NCBI GenBank assembly: GCA_014084085.1
Contig: NPFB01000070.1
Location: 62,001 to 126,000, forward strand
Length of the DNA stretch: 64,000 bases
Direction of reading: 5' to 3'
Origin: Hondaea fermentalgiana
Lineage: Eukaryota > Sar > Bigyra > Thraustochytrida > Thraustochytriidae
Shown: positions 9,618 to 18,931 of the stretch, in pieces
Numbering within the stretch: position 1 is the stretch's first letter
How the letters are laid out: each line of letters begins with the position of its first letter
The notes under the pieces: model-generated
The model's input: the letters and a program-made list of their open reading frames with translations, nothing else
What the model was told of the DNA's origin: nothing
Database searches by the model: none
Translations under genes and position numbers: made by a program

Positions 9618-10730
9618 TTAGACCTTGGCCATCATGAGAGGCCGGCCACTCGTGTCTTGCTGGACAGCAGTCTTTGGCACTGCGGCAGGCTCGTTGGGGT
9701 GGAGGAGCGTCTTGTGCAGTCCCGCCGCCGCAAACGACGCCATGAATGGACCGACAAAGTAAATCCAGTACGTGGAAGCCCAGACGTTCTGAGAATCGAT
9801 ACAGAATCGTGAGTTAGCAAAGGCTTGTGCTCGTTAGCACCAAGAAAAAAGAAACTTACATTGCCAGCCATGGAATTCACAAGCGCAGGGCCGAACGTGC
9901 GGGCTGGGTTGATGCCGCACCCCGTTAGAGGAATGAGAACAACGTGCGACAGAAAGACTGCAAAGCCAATCGCAATTGGGGCATTTGCTGGCTTGCCCTG
10001 AGCCAAGTTGTCAGGGTGAAGAACTGTGCTGAGAACGGTAATGCAAAGCAAGAAGGTACCCAAGAACTCAAGCACAAAGCCATTGCCTGCGTTAAGAGTG
10101 GCATTGAGTCCGTTTGCACCAAGGTCAAAAGGTGGGTTGCCCACAAGAGACTCCACTTCTTCCTGTCGGCCATATGACATGTTGCTCGTGCATGCCCAGA
10201 CAAGCAAGGATCCAAAGACAGCACCAAGCAACTGCGCGGCAATGTAGGCTCCGCAGCGCAAAAGCGAGCATTCGCCCACAAGCGTAAGGCACAGTGTGAC
10301 AGCCGGGCTATTGCTGCGGTCAGTCATTTCTTCTCCTTCGGCGATATTAATGTGTGCGTGTATGTGTGAGAGAGAGAGCGAGAGAGAGAGAGATCGACTT
10401 ACTTGATGTGCCCTCCGCTCACATGGCCAAAGGCATAGACGAGGACGAGGATTCCAATGCCGAAGGCAAAGGCGATGGGGAGAATGCGTGCAACCTGCGA
10501 AAAGAAATCAATGAGAGACATATTTTCATTGTGAGAGGTTAAATGAGGGCAATAACTCATCTCCAATAATAATCACGTACCGTCTTTTGATTCGGTGCGT
10601 CGCTAAGCGCCAGAAATTCTCCTGTCGAAACCGCTGACCCGGTACCAATCCAGATAAAGAGCGTCATCGCAAGGAGCTCGACAAGAACATCCTTGACGAA
10701 GCGCGCGTCGACCACATCCTGTTTTGCCAT
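9618..10730 (-). CDS. Aquaporin/MIP channel, copy 2 (four exons)
   Basis: Exons 10730-10581, 10494-10403, 10307-9860 and 9788-9618 give about 286 aa. Donors GTACGT, GTAAGT and GTAAGT match copy 1 in order. Exon 2 ends GGGCACATCAA. With the acceptor at 10308 the protein reads GGHINPAVTL, an intact first NPA box split inside the Asn codon as in copy 1. The second box is GINPARTFGP. Six TM helices are seen and the length is normal for a MIP. Copies 1 and 2 are head-to-tail on the same strand and clearly arose by duplication. An upstream AG six bases away would instead insert two residues and give NNSPAV. Confidence 0.9.
10369..10393. repeat. GA/CT dinucleotide repeat inside aquaporin copy 2 intron 2
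   Basis: A GA-type run on the plus strand is a CT run in the pre-mRNA, starting within about 10 nt of the 5' splice site. Confidence 0.75.
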
Positions 10731-11537
10731 ATTTTTTCACTCCGCTGCCACCCTTCTTCGCTGGGCAAAGGTCTCGCAGCACTTGCTCTCTTGTGTATTG
10801 CAGGTTTGCGTTTTGCTCTTGCCGAGGTTTTGCATCGGCCCATGCCTTTGTTCTTCTCCGGTGGCGCGAGAATCGGCGCGGAATCTTAAGCAGTCTTTCT
10901 CGCCGCGCCGCCTCCGCGCCGCCAAATGCTCATACTCACTGTCAATGTCAACCTGACCTGACTGTGAGATCCGTTTCGTGGGACATTGTGCATGTGTCTC
11001 TGTACGTGTGTATAGTACGAACATGAGGGAGAAAGGAAATGCTGGTGCGATACAGTCAGTGATTCGAGCAGCAGCACCCAGAGCAGCACTAACTGCAAGA
11101 GCAGTTTTTTATAATACCAGAAAGATTGAAGATTCATTCAATGCGCACGCGCATGATTTGCGGGACTCCCCCCAAAAAAAGGGAAAAAGAGGGAAAAAGG
11201 AAGAGGGAGGGTGGCCGGCGAGAGGATAAAGGAAAGATCCGGCGAGCTCAGATTGAAGTATCAAAACACAAGGACACGACATGTCTTATAATTCGAATAA
11301 TTTGCACGTGCATGCCTTCGCAGAAAAGAAAGAGGGCAGCTGGCATTCGAAAGCTCGTAAGAACGTCGAGGAACTTATTTTTATTATAAAAGTAAAAAAA
11401 GCCGACGCGTGTAGAATGGAGCAAAACGCACGACGTGTAAACGCACGGGCTGCACAGTGAGCTAGTTTTCGAGAGAAAAAGGTGTCGTCGTTTACACGTT
11501 TCGATGCGTTTTGGTTTTTCAACTGAAGAGAAAAAAA
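10731..11537. other. Intergenic region upstream of aquaporin copy 2
   Basis: It probably holds the copy 2 promoter and the 3' UTR of the RmlD/MAT2B-like gene. Purine-rich runs occur at about 11170-11230. No convincing ORF. Confidence 0.5.
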
Positions 11538-12590
11538 TTATGAGGTTGAAGGATATGCCAAAGTGAGTCCGTGCGCAAAGGATGTGAGGCTGATGTTGAG
11601 GTCCGTGGCAATGCGTGAGGAGTCCATACCTGTGTCAAGGGGGCTTTTGACGCCGCGATCAAACGATCCTGCGAGGGCATCCTTGATGAGGGACATGTCG
11701 CGTCCGTTGTGAGCGCAAACCTGACGCGCCATTTCGAACCGTGAGAGCCGATTAGGACCGCCAAAATTATAGACCTTTTGCAAACCGTCCAGCGCTTGAG
11801 AGGATGGCTGTCGTGCTGCACGCGCACAGATGATTCTGGCAAGTAAAGCTTGAATAACGGCGAGAAAGTCACCAATAAAAATAGGGGACCGATACTCGTC
11901 AACGAAGAAATCCGTCTCGAGGTTCTCGCGGAGGCGAGAGTCGACGAACTCGGGAAAGTAGTTGCAGGAGCCTTCGGCAGGCGGCCGACCATAAATTGCG
12001 CTCGATCGCAGCGCAAGATAGGCAGGCCAGCGCTCCGCAAGAAGCATTTCCGCTTCAATCTTGGATTGGCCGTACATGTTAACGGCGTTTGTTGGGGAAG
12101 ATTCCGTGTAAAGCTCGCTCGTTGCACCATCGTAAACGAGATCTGTAGAAATGTGCACGATTACGCATTCATTCTTGGACACAGTCGCCTCGAGGGCGTC
12201 AATAAGCTTTGTAGGCACATTGACGGCGCGCGCGAGCAAAGGATCATCCTCACAAGTTTTGGGGCGCGCGATTGCAGCCGCGTTGATGACGAGATCAGGT
12301 TTGACTTCTTGCACACAGGCTTCGAGACCCTCACCAGTAGCAAAATCCACCTTGAAACCCTTGACAGCAATTGCTGCTGCTGATTTCTCGTCGCGTCGTC
12401 GGCGCCAGCCGTCGTCGTCGGGCTCGCCGAGGCTCTCCAGGCCGGCGAGCTCCTGCGCATGCTGCGTGTACGCAATGTGCAGCGGCAGCTCGGCGCTCCC
12501 GCGGCCGATCTCCACGCGAGGTCCCTGCAAGAGCTCGCGGACCAGGAACCCGCCCAGCTGGCCGCCGCCGCCCGTCACGAGCACGCGCAT
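11538..12590 (-). CDS. NAD(P)-dependent RmlD / MAT2B-like short-chain dehydrogenase
   Basis: A 350-aa extended SDR. It shows the N-terminal Rossmann nucleotide-binding motif TGGGGQLGG (6-14), NAAA in the adenine-pocket strand, ISTDLVYDG (147-155) carrying the catalytic Ser/Thr position, and YGQSK (Tyr173, Lys177). The C-terminal half has the RmlD substrate-binding layout (FNFGGPN-like box, then SRFEMAR). Homologues are dTDP-4-dehydrorhamnose reductases and the regulatory beta subunit of methionine adenosyltransferase (MAT2B). With no rhamnose genes nearby I cannot choose between them. The SDR residues are all retained, so catalytic activity is possible. An insertion of about 40 residues (28-70) after the first beta-alpha unit is unusual. 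Confidence 0.82.
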   Translation of the reverse strand: MRVLVTGGGGQLGGFLVRELLQGPRVEIGRGSAELPLHIAYTQHAQELAGLESLGEPDDDGWRRRRDEKSAAAIAVKGFKVDFATGEGLEACVQEVKPDLVINAAAIARPKTCEDDPLLARAVNVPTKLIDALEATVSKNECVIVHISTDLVYDGATSELYTESSPTNAVNMYGQSKIEAEMLLAERWPAYLALRSSAIYGRPPAEGSCNYFPEFVDSRLRENLETDFFVDEYRSPIFIGDFLAVIQALLARIICARAARQPSSQALDGLQKVYNFGGPNRLSRFEMARQVCAHNGRDMSLIKDALAGSFDRGVKSPLDTGMDSSRIATDLNISLTSFAHGLTLAYPSTS

Positions 12591-12965
12591 GTTGATTCCG
12601 CGGCCTTAACAAACTCGTTTTGGCTTTGCGACGCTTTGCAATCTTTTGGCAGCATAGTAGTGCCTGCGAATGCCACCGGTCACGTCAACATTATGATCAA
12701 GCGCGACCTGTTTTGGGGGGGCATGGGGATCGCAGACACGCTTCGCGAGCCTCTAGGGCGGGACAAGAACGATCTCCGCGTCGTGGACACCCCTCTACTT
12801 CTGCGAATACAATGTTGATGAAGCAGGGCTTTCTCCTTTCCATGCTTGCTTGCACTCATGACGAACTGTCGCTTTGGACCACCACCAGAGCCGCCGAGAG
12901 CAAGCAAGCAGTCCGGGCATAACGAGAACGAGGAACGTCCGTCTGACCCATCGCCGCCTGCCACG
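12591..12965. promoter_or_regulatory. Divergent promoter region (RmlD-like / FAM210-like)
   Basis: A 375-bp gap lies between two divergent start codons (minus gene starts at 12590, plus gene at 12966). It must contain both promoters. No TATA box is obvious. Confidence 0.45.
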
Positions 12966-13132
12966 ATGCTTATGCTGCGAGCCGCGACGCTGCGCCGGGC
13001 GCTAGCCTCGGCTTCTTCGCGCGGGCCCGCGCAGCAAGCAAGGCCGTCCGTCTTCGAGGGACCAGCGCAGACCTTCTCATGGCGAGCCATGACTTCAGGC
13101 CAGCGGCCGCCCTCCTCGCCGCCGCCGCCGCC

Positions 13133-13185
<53 letters not shown>

Positions 13186-13285
13186 NNNNNNNNNNNNNNN
13201 NNNNNNNNNNNNNNNNNNNNNNNNNNNNNNNNNNNNNNNNNNNNNNNNNNNNNNNNNNNNNNNNNNNNNNNNNNNNNNNNNNNNN

Positions 13286-13339
<54 letters not shown>

Positions 13340-14014
13340 GCGGGAGAGAAGGACGGAAATGCAGCAGCAGGGACGAGAACGGAGACGCCCGCGAAGAAGC
13401 AGACGTTTGGTGACATGATGCAGCGGCATGGACCTGTGTTTCTGGTGAGCTGGGGCGCCTCGTGGGCACTCTCTGGTCTCCTCGTGTACACGGCCATCGA
13501 GTTGAACGGCCCCGAAACCGCTCTCAACATCGCGCAGTCGGTGGGGCTCGACAAGCTTGTCCCACTCAACAACATGGACCCCACGTTGGGCAACGTCGCG
13601 CTCGCGCTCGCGCTTAATGAGGCGCTCGAAATTGTCCGCTTCCCGCTCGTGGCGGCACTTACGCCGAGCATTACCAAAGTCGTGGAAGGCCGCTTTGGCG
13701 CGTCGATGCAACGCAAGCCAGGAAGATTTTCAACACTCATGAAAGAGCACGGTGTATTTTTTCTCATCTATTGGTCGGGACTTTGGGCCGTAACAGGTGT
13801 AGGGTGCTATGTTGGAATTAAGACTGCTGGCCCAGACGCGGCCTTGCAAGCCCTCTCTGCAATTGGTTTGGACCGCATTCTTCCCTTGGACAGCATTGAC
13901 CCGACGATGGGTAACGTGGCGCTCGCTGTCGCGGTCAATGAGGCCATGGAGATTGTGCGTTTGCCCTTTATCATCGCGACCTTGCCCCTTCTCAAGCGCG
14001 CGTTGAAACGCTGA
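12966..14014 (+). CDS. Mitochondrial FAM210-like protein with two DUF1279 units and a polyQ tract (contains gap)
   Basis: The N-terminus MLMLRAATLRRALASASSRG is a typical mitochondrial presequence (Arg-rich, amphipathic). A Pro run, a polyQ tract encoded by pure CAG (17 units before and about 17 after the gap at 13186-13285), and then two tandem copies of an approximately 90-residue membrane domain follow. The copies are FGDMMQRHGPVFLVSWGASW... and FSTLMKEHGVFFLIYWSGLW..., each ending in LGNVALALALNEALEIVR or a close variant. The motif order (Lys/Gly start, two TM helices, NEALE box) is that of DUF1279 proteins (FAM210A/B), which act in the mitochondrial inner membrane. The frame differs by one across the 100-N gap, so the true gap length is not 100. 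The Q frame is continuous on each side. Confidence 0.8.
13133..13337 (+). repeat. CAG trinucleotide tract spanning an assembly gap
   Basis: Pure CAG units flank the Ns on both sides, so the gap is a collapsed CAG expansion of unknown length. In the coding frame it reads Gln. Confidence 0.9.
13186..13285. other. Assembly gap (100 Ns)
   Basis: Exactly 100 Ns, the conventional placeholder for unknown length, inside the CAG tract. Confidence 0.99.
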
Positions 14015-14048
14015 TTCTGACGCTATTTTTCTTACAAAGGCAATCGAC

Positions 14049-15236
14049 TCAAAAGGCGAGACAGGCTGCTCCCGAGGAGGCATCTACTTCTAGGCGCAAG
14101 GGCCGCAGCATCTCCTGGACCATCGTATCTGTGTCGTGCTTGTAGACGCTACGCAGCGCACTATAATCCACACCTTGGCACTCGAGGTAGTGCCGCTCAC
14201 CGCTTGCGAGGTTGAGCGCGTCTAAAACGAGGCTTCCTGTCGCTTCGACCAGGCTTGCTTTGAGAGCAAGCGATCGTCCGCTGATTCGCATAGCCAGCCG
14301 CACGCGGACAGTTTCGTCCTCCGAGTTCTCGTTCTGCTCTTCTTCTGACGATGCCTCTGTAGGTTCTGATGATGTTAGATTTTCTGAGTCGCCGGCCGAC
14401 GTGCGGGGCTCATCATCTTGTAGAGCTGTCTCGGTGCCATACTCCTCCGTATATTCTTGCTGAACAAACATAGCATTCGTGTGATCGAGACTGCTTTCCT
14501 TGTCCTCGTTGAATGTGACGTCGGCATGTACCGTTTGATCTTCATTGACTTCGAACGAGGCATTGTAGCCATGCGCATCCGCCTCAGAATCAGTCAAGTG
14601 GTCGCTCGCATCTTGCTCCAAGATGTCCTCCGCAAGAGGCTGACTTTCTTGGTTCATTGCATAGCGGTTCTCTTCTTCTTCGATAACTACCTGCTCTTGC
14701 TTCTGATGCCCAGGGCTATCGACAAGGGCCATGCTCTCGATACTTTGGCCCTTGGACAACTGCAAGTTCCCCGTTGTCGGGTCCCCAAGCCCCCCTGTGC
14801 TGGGACCCAAACTCCGTGCAGCCTGAATGGCAGCTCCAGCGGGAACGATCTGTTGTTGCTGTTGCGAAGTCATGACCTCATGGCGGGGCGAGTAGTCCCG
14901 AGCATTGGCTACGGACCGCTCAAGGTCTGCCTTGCGTCCCAAAACGTACTCGTCACGTTGCGGCGAAAGAGCAAGGAGGAACTCGGCTAGAAAAAGGTAT
15001 GGGTCGCTTGGACGCACGATACCGAGCCGGGTGAGGCCTTCCGTGAGCGCTGGCACGACATTCTTTTCGCCGTCAATGACGTTTCATGCACGTTCGAGTA
15101 GGTTAGTCTCATCGTAAACGACGACGATAGTGCATGCAGGTGCTGCTGGTGCGCACAAACGCAATTTTGCTATCCCACGTACCGCTGACAAGTATGCCTT
15201 GGTTCCGCTGCGCAGCGGCGTCGCGAGTCTCTCCAT
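14049..15236 (-). CDS. Dpy-30-motif protein (two exons)
   Basis: Exon 1 (15236-15183) encodes MERLATPLRSGTKAYLSA and ends at a GTACGT donor. Exon 2 (15062-14049) continues NVVPALTEGLTRLG, RPSDPYLFLAEFLLAL. Joined in phase, this makes a textbook Dpy-30/RII-alpha-like dimerisation motif (YL...VVPAL..GL..L...RPxDPxxFLAxxLL). The rest of the 355 aa is a Gln- and acid-rich linker (about 70-260) and a C-terminal globular segment (about 265-350) I do not recognise. Dpy-30 motifs serve in COMPASS histone methyltransferase complexes, adenylate kinases and flagellar radial-spoke proteins; the long acidic linker argues against Dpy-30 itself. The acceptor at 15063 has a weak pyrimidine tract, but it is the only AG after an in-frame stop. 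Confidence 0.72.
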
Positions 15237-15745
15237 TGGGGCCCACGAGTCGAGACGAAACGAAACAAGGTCTCGCGTCGGAGATCCGGTCTGCCCGGAC
15301 GGTTCGCGCGCTAGCTCACTCCCCCTCTTGCTCCACTTTTGCTTCGTGTCTCGCTTGCTCGCATGCTTGCCTGCTCCGGCAACTTCGCGAGTCCCATTGC
15401 TGGGCTCCGGCGCGGAGTCCACGGTCCTACAAGATGGACGCGCCAAACCTCTCTTTGTCTACTTCTGTGTCCCCACGGGGACTCTGGTGTGTACTGCTTG
15501 CCATTGCTTCTTGCAATAACTAGTATCGAGTCTAGTTTTGCGCTATCGCGTGTGATGTAGAGAGCGAATGAACGGCTGCAGCAGGAGCAGAGCCCGAAGC
15601 GAGTGTGCGTGAGGAGGTCCGTGCGCGCGCAGCGGGTGCGCGAAAAGACGTAAAGGGGCGCGACGCAGAGGGCGCCGCGTCAGACAGGAAAGGAGGAAAC
15701 GCTCGCAGCTCGCTTCGGCGGCTGGCGCGAGGTCGCGTGGCCACC
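15237..15745. promoter_or_regulatory. Divergent promoter region (Dpy-30-motif gene / CDV3-like gene)
   Basis: A 509-bp gap between divergent starts. It ends in a strong Kozak context (GTGGCCACCATGG) for the plus-strand gene. No other gene is seen. Confidence 0.45.
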
Positions 15746-17092
15746 ATGGCGGATATGGACGCCCTGTTCAAGAACAGGAAGAAGAAGAAGGGCAAGAAGA
15801 CCTTGAACAAGAATTTTAACGAGGTGCTCGAGGCCTCGCAGAAGGACGAAAGCACGTATGAGCCCGCCACGCAGCTTTATCACAAGACAGATGAGGACGG
15901 ACGCACGGTCGTCGTCGAGGAGGCCGTCGAGAAGAACGCCGCCGCCGCTGCGGCCCCGAAGAAGAAGATCGGCGGCCTCACGGCGGCCGTGAATGCGTCC
16001 AAGGGCATTAGTGGCGCCTCTGGCAAGGTCTTGCAGGTCGATGGCGCCGACCTCGTTGGCGGTGAGTGGGTCGACGACAGCCGCTCCAAGCCGCAGGGCA
16101 CACAGCTGGCGGCGAACAAGGGCGTGGCGGACATGGATGGCCTTACCTCGTCTCTGCCGACGGAAACAAAGTCGTACGCCACTCTCCAGGCCGAGGCGTA
16201 CAACCGCCAGATGTTTCATCGCGCTCGTATGCAAGCCCAGATGGAGGCCGAGGGCAAAACCAAGAAAAAGGAGGAAAAGAAGAAGCCTGAAGACGATAAG
16301 CCAAAGGTCTTTCGTCCTCGCGCTCTGGTCGAGGCCCGGGCAAACCGGGAGGGCGCCCACGCGCTCAAGGAGCTCGACAACGATGCCATCTTCCCCACTC
16401 TTGGCGGCGGCGGTGCCGGCGCCTCCTCCTCCAAGACGCAGCTCCCCGCATCGGCTTGGGGCGTTGTCCAAAAGAGTATTGTGGAGGACCTCTTGTACAA
16501 GCAGACCGAGGGCGAGTACCTAGGTGAGGATTTTATTCCCGCCGAGACTTTCGACGGGCAGAAACTTGGCTACTCCTTCAAGCTTGGCGACGAGGGCCAG
16601 GGCTACTACTGGGAGTGCAAACCGCCTGGCGAGGACGACGACGAGGATGAGGACAATAAGACAGATGAGGCTGCTCAGGACGGCGAGGCTGCCGCTGCTG
16701 CGGCCAAGGCCAAGGGAGAAAAGGAGGAGGAGGAGGGCACCGCTGCCGCCAACGCCAAGGAGACCGAGGCGAGCGGAACTGCTGCCGGCGAGGAACCCCC
16801 TGCAGAGCCCGAGCTGTCTCCTGCCGAGATCGCCGCCCGTGAGGAGAAGGAGCGCAAGCGCCTCGAGAAGAAGAAGATCAAGGAGCAACAAAAGGCCGAA
16901 TGGGAGCGTCAGAACGCTCTTGCTCTCGAGCGCGAAAAGGAGGAGCAGCTTGCCAAGGAAAAGGCCGCAGCAGAGAGTGCCGCTGCTCCTGCCCCGGATG
17001 CCGCGGCTGCCCCTGCCGGCGAGGCTGCCCCGCCCGAGGATCGCTTCAGCGGTCTCAAGAAGAAGAAGAAGAAGAAGAAGCCCGCTGCCTAA
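15746..17092 (+). CDS. CDV3-like lysine/alanine-rich cytosolic protein
   Basis: 448 aa, starting in an ideal Kozak context. The N-terminus MDALFKNRKKKKGKK recalls the FFAKRDKKKKK start of CDV3. Further CDV3-like blocks in order are GGEWVDD, VFRPRALVEARANREG and DAIFPTLGG (compare YRPPGAR and FPSL of CDV3). After this comes a segment with FDGQKLGYSFKLGDEGQGYYWE, a D/E-rich stretch, a long charged coiled coil (about 345-405) and a Lys-run C-terminus. Codon choice is strongly C-ending, as expected for high expression. CDV3 proteins have no firmly established biochemical role. Homology is by short motifs only, so the assignment is moderate. Confidence 0.6.
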   Translation: MADMDALFKNRKKKKGKKTLNKNFNEVLEASQKDESTYEPATQLYHKTDEDGRTVVVEEAVEKNAAAAAAPKKKIGGLTAAVNASKGISGASGKVLQVDGADLVGGEWVDDSRSKPQGTQLAANKGVADMDGLTSSLPTETKSYATLQAEAYNRQMFHRARMQAQMEAEGKTKKKEEKKKPEDDKPKVFRPRALVEARANREGAHALKELDNDAIFPTLGGGGAGASSSKTQLPASAWGVVQKSIVEDLLYKQTEGEYLGEDFIPAETFDGQKLGYSFKLGDEGQGYYWECKPPGEDDDEDEDNKTDEAAQDGEAAAAAAKAKGEKEEEEGTAAANAKETEASGTAAGEEPPAEPELSPAEIAAREEKERKRLEKKKIKEQQKAEWERQNALALEREKEEQLAKEKAAAESAAAPAPDAAAAPAGEAAPPEDRFSGLKKKKKKKKPAA

Positions 17093-17524
17093 GGTCAAGG
17101 GGAGTAGGGCGCGTCTCATTGCGCCTTCAAACCCGTACGCTTCGTTTCGATGCGTCCTTTTCTGCGTTGCTATTCTACACACAACCCTACTTTACCTTCC
17201 ATTTGAGACTTGGACACCAGCAAGCAAGGTCAAGGAGATACTGATAGGGCCAGATTATGCATAGGCCTAGATCTGGACAGAGCAGGACGCAGGGCATTGG
17301 TAAGAATTGGTCTTACCTAGGTGCTTGCAGGGTGCCCAGGACGTGACGCATGTGCAAGCAGCCTGTTCTGTTTGTGTGCGTGCGCTCTCCATTCATTCAT
17401 TCGTTCATTCATCCACCCATCAACTCAAGTTCCATGACATGTTTTGGCGTTCGTACTTTTTTTTTAAAAAAGATCCATGAATGGACTTTTTTACCATGAT
17501 TATCCTTTCGCTGTGCCTACTTTC
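17093..17524. other. Convergent intergenic region
   Basis: It holds the 3' ends of the CDV3-like (+) and MsrB (-) genes. CATT/GTTCATTCATT short repeats occur at about 17390-17415. No gene. Confidence 0.5.
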
Positions 17525-18184
17525 CTACATCTTGCTGTCCTTGAGAACCTCCTCGGCGGGGCCCGACGACGTCTCGCCGTCGTTCTCTTCGCCATCTTGT
17601 TCCTCGGATGATGACGGGACAGGGCCCTTCATGAACTTGACCGAAACTGAGTTGACGCAATGTCGCTCGTTCGTGGGCGTCAATCCTTCACCGTGAAAAA
17701 CGTGGCCCAGGTGGCCGCCGCACTTGGCGCACATGATCTCCACCCGCTTCATGCCGAATGAGGTATCAACCTCGACCACCATCGAGTCCTTGATGCACTT
17801 GTCGAACGCAGGCCAGCCGCAGCCGGAGTCGAACTTGGCCGCCGCCGTGTACAGCGGGTTCTTGCACGCCCGGCACGCAAAGTAGCCCTCGTCGGCCGCA
17901 GGATAGAACTTGTCATACTCGCCGGTGTACGCGCGCTCGGTGCCCTTCTCGCGCAGCACGTGGTACTCCTGCGGCCGGAGCTCCGCGCGCCATTCCTCCT
18001 CGCTCTTGCGCACCTCGAAGCCGCTGCTCTTCGCGGCGTCCGCCATGAGCCCTCGCGTCGCCGCCGGGACCCGCGCCGACCCCCTCGCGGGCCGCTCTCT
18101 GCCGCCGCCGCGCGTCGCCGCGAGCGCTCCTCTGCCGCGCGCGCTCCGGGTCGCCCGCGACCACGCCGCTCGCACGTGTTGCAT
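17525..18184 (-). CDS. msrB: Peptide-methionine (R)-S-oxide reductase MsrB
   Basis: MsrB reduces methionine-R-sulfoxide in proteins using thioredoxin. The domain is complete: EYHVLREKGTERAYTGEYDKFY, the first zinc CxxC (CRAC), SGCGWPAFDKCI, the second CxxC (CAKCGGHLGHVF) and the catalytic Cys in RHCVNSVSVKF. An acidic Ser/Glu tail of about 30 residues follows. The ATG at 18184 gives a 219-aa protein with an Arg/Ala-rich N-terminus (MQHVRAAWSRATRSARGRG) that looks like a mitochondrial presequence. An internal ATG at 18046 would give a 173-aa cytosolic form starting MADAAKSSG. Both are plausible, and alternative initiation could supply two compartments. Confidence 0.92.
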   Translation of the reverse strand: MQHVRAAWSRATRSARGRGALAATRGGGRERPARGSARVPAATRGLMADAAKSSGFEVRKSEEEWRAELRPQEYHVLREKGTERAYTGEYDKFYPAADEGYFACRACKNPLYTAAAKFDSGCGWPAFDKCIKDSMVVEVDTSFGMKRVEIMCAKCGGHLGHVFHGEGLTPTNERHCVNSVSVKFMKGPVPSSSEEQDGEENDGETSSGPAEEVLKDSKM

Positions 18185-18931
18185 CTTTGCCGTCCCAGGT
18201 CGCCGTATCCCGCGCGACGAAGCGATGCGATTCCGGCGAGCGGGAATCGCTTTCTGCCGACGACGATATCGTGCGCGACAAAAAGCAACACGGGTCCAGG
18301 CAGAACAGAACCAGCGCGCAAATCGCGATCGGGCGGCGGGGCGTTTCGTCCCTGCCCGAGCGAGCAGCCTCGGCCGCGCGGAAAGCGACGCGGTGGCCGG
18401 AAGGAAGGCGCCGGAAGGCCGTCTCGCGACTGCAGCGGCTTCCTTCGACGAGTGGCAGGGGAAAGGAAACCGAGTTGAGCCCTGCACAGCCTCAGCAGGC
18501 TCGGTCGGCCTCAGCTGGCACAGCGAGCAAGTGCAAACTCTGCAGCCTAACTTTTAATTAAGAAGAAGCAGCTGCAGATCGCGTTCGTTATTCTGCATTC
18601 GATACGGCGTAAAACTAGTTCGGGTTGGCGGTCTCGGTTTCGGCAAGATTGCAATTGCTCGACGAGCCAGCGTGCCATTGCCATGGCTCGCGGCTCTCGT
18701 CGGACGAGCGGGACAACCTTTTGCGATCGGTTGAGAAAGGAGTCTCAAGAAGTCCACGACTTGTTGGTCGGAGAGTGCTGGATACGCCGCTCTTGCGGGC
18801 CTCGCAAAACAGGGTATTTTTAAAAAAAATTCAAGGGGAGAAATGGATGAAGGTTGCAGTTGATATCGTCAGTGTCGACGGTCGTTCTCATCGTCATCGT
18901 CATCATCATCATCATCATCGCACCATCAACA
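18185..18931. other. Intergenic region upstream of msrB
   Basis: It carries the msrB promoter and the 3' UTR of the carboxypeptidase, including a short CAT repeat (about 18898-18920). No supported gene. Confidence 0.5.

Noticed and set aside
13079..13185. Poly-Ala frame entering the CAG tract
   Set aside because: The poly-Gln frame carries the mitochondrial presequence upstream and continues as Gln into the DUF1279 region; the Ala frame is a shadow produced by the arbitrary gap length.
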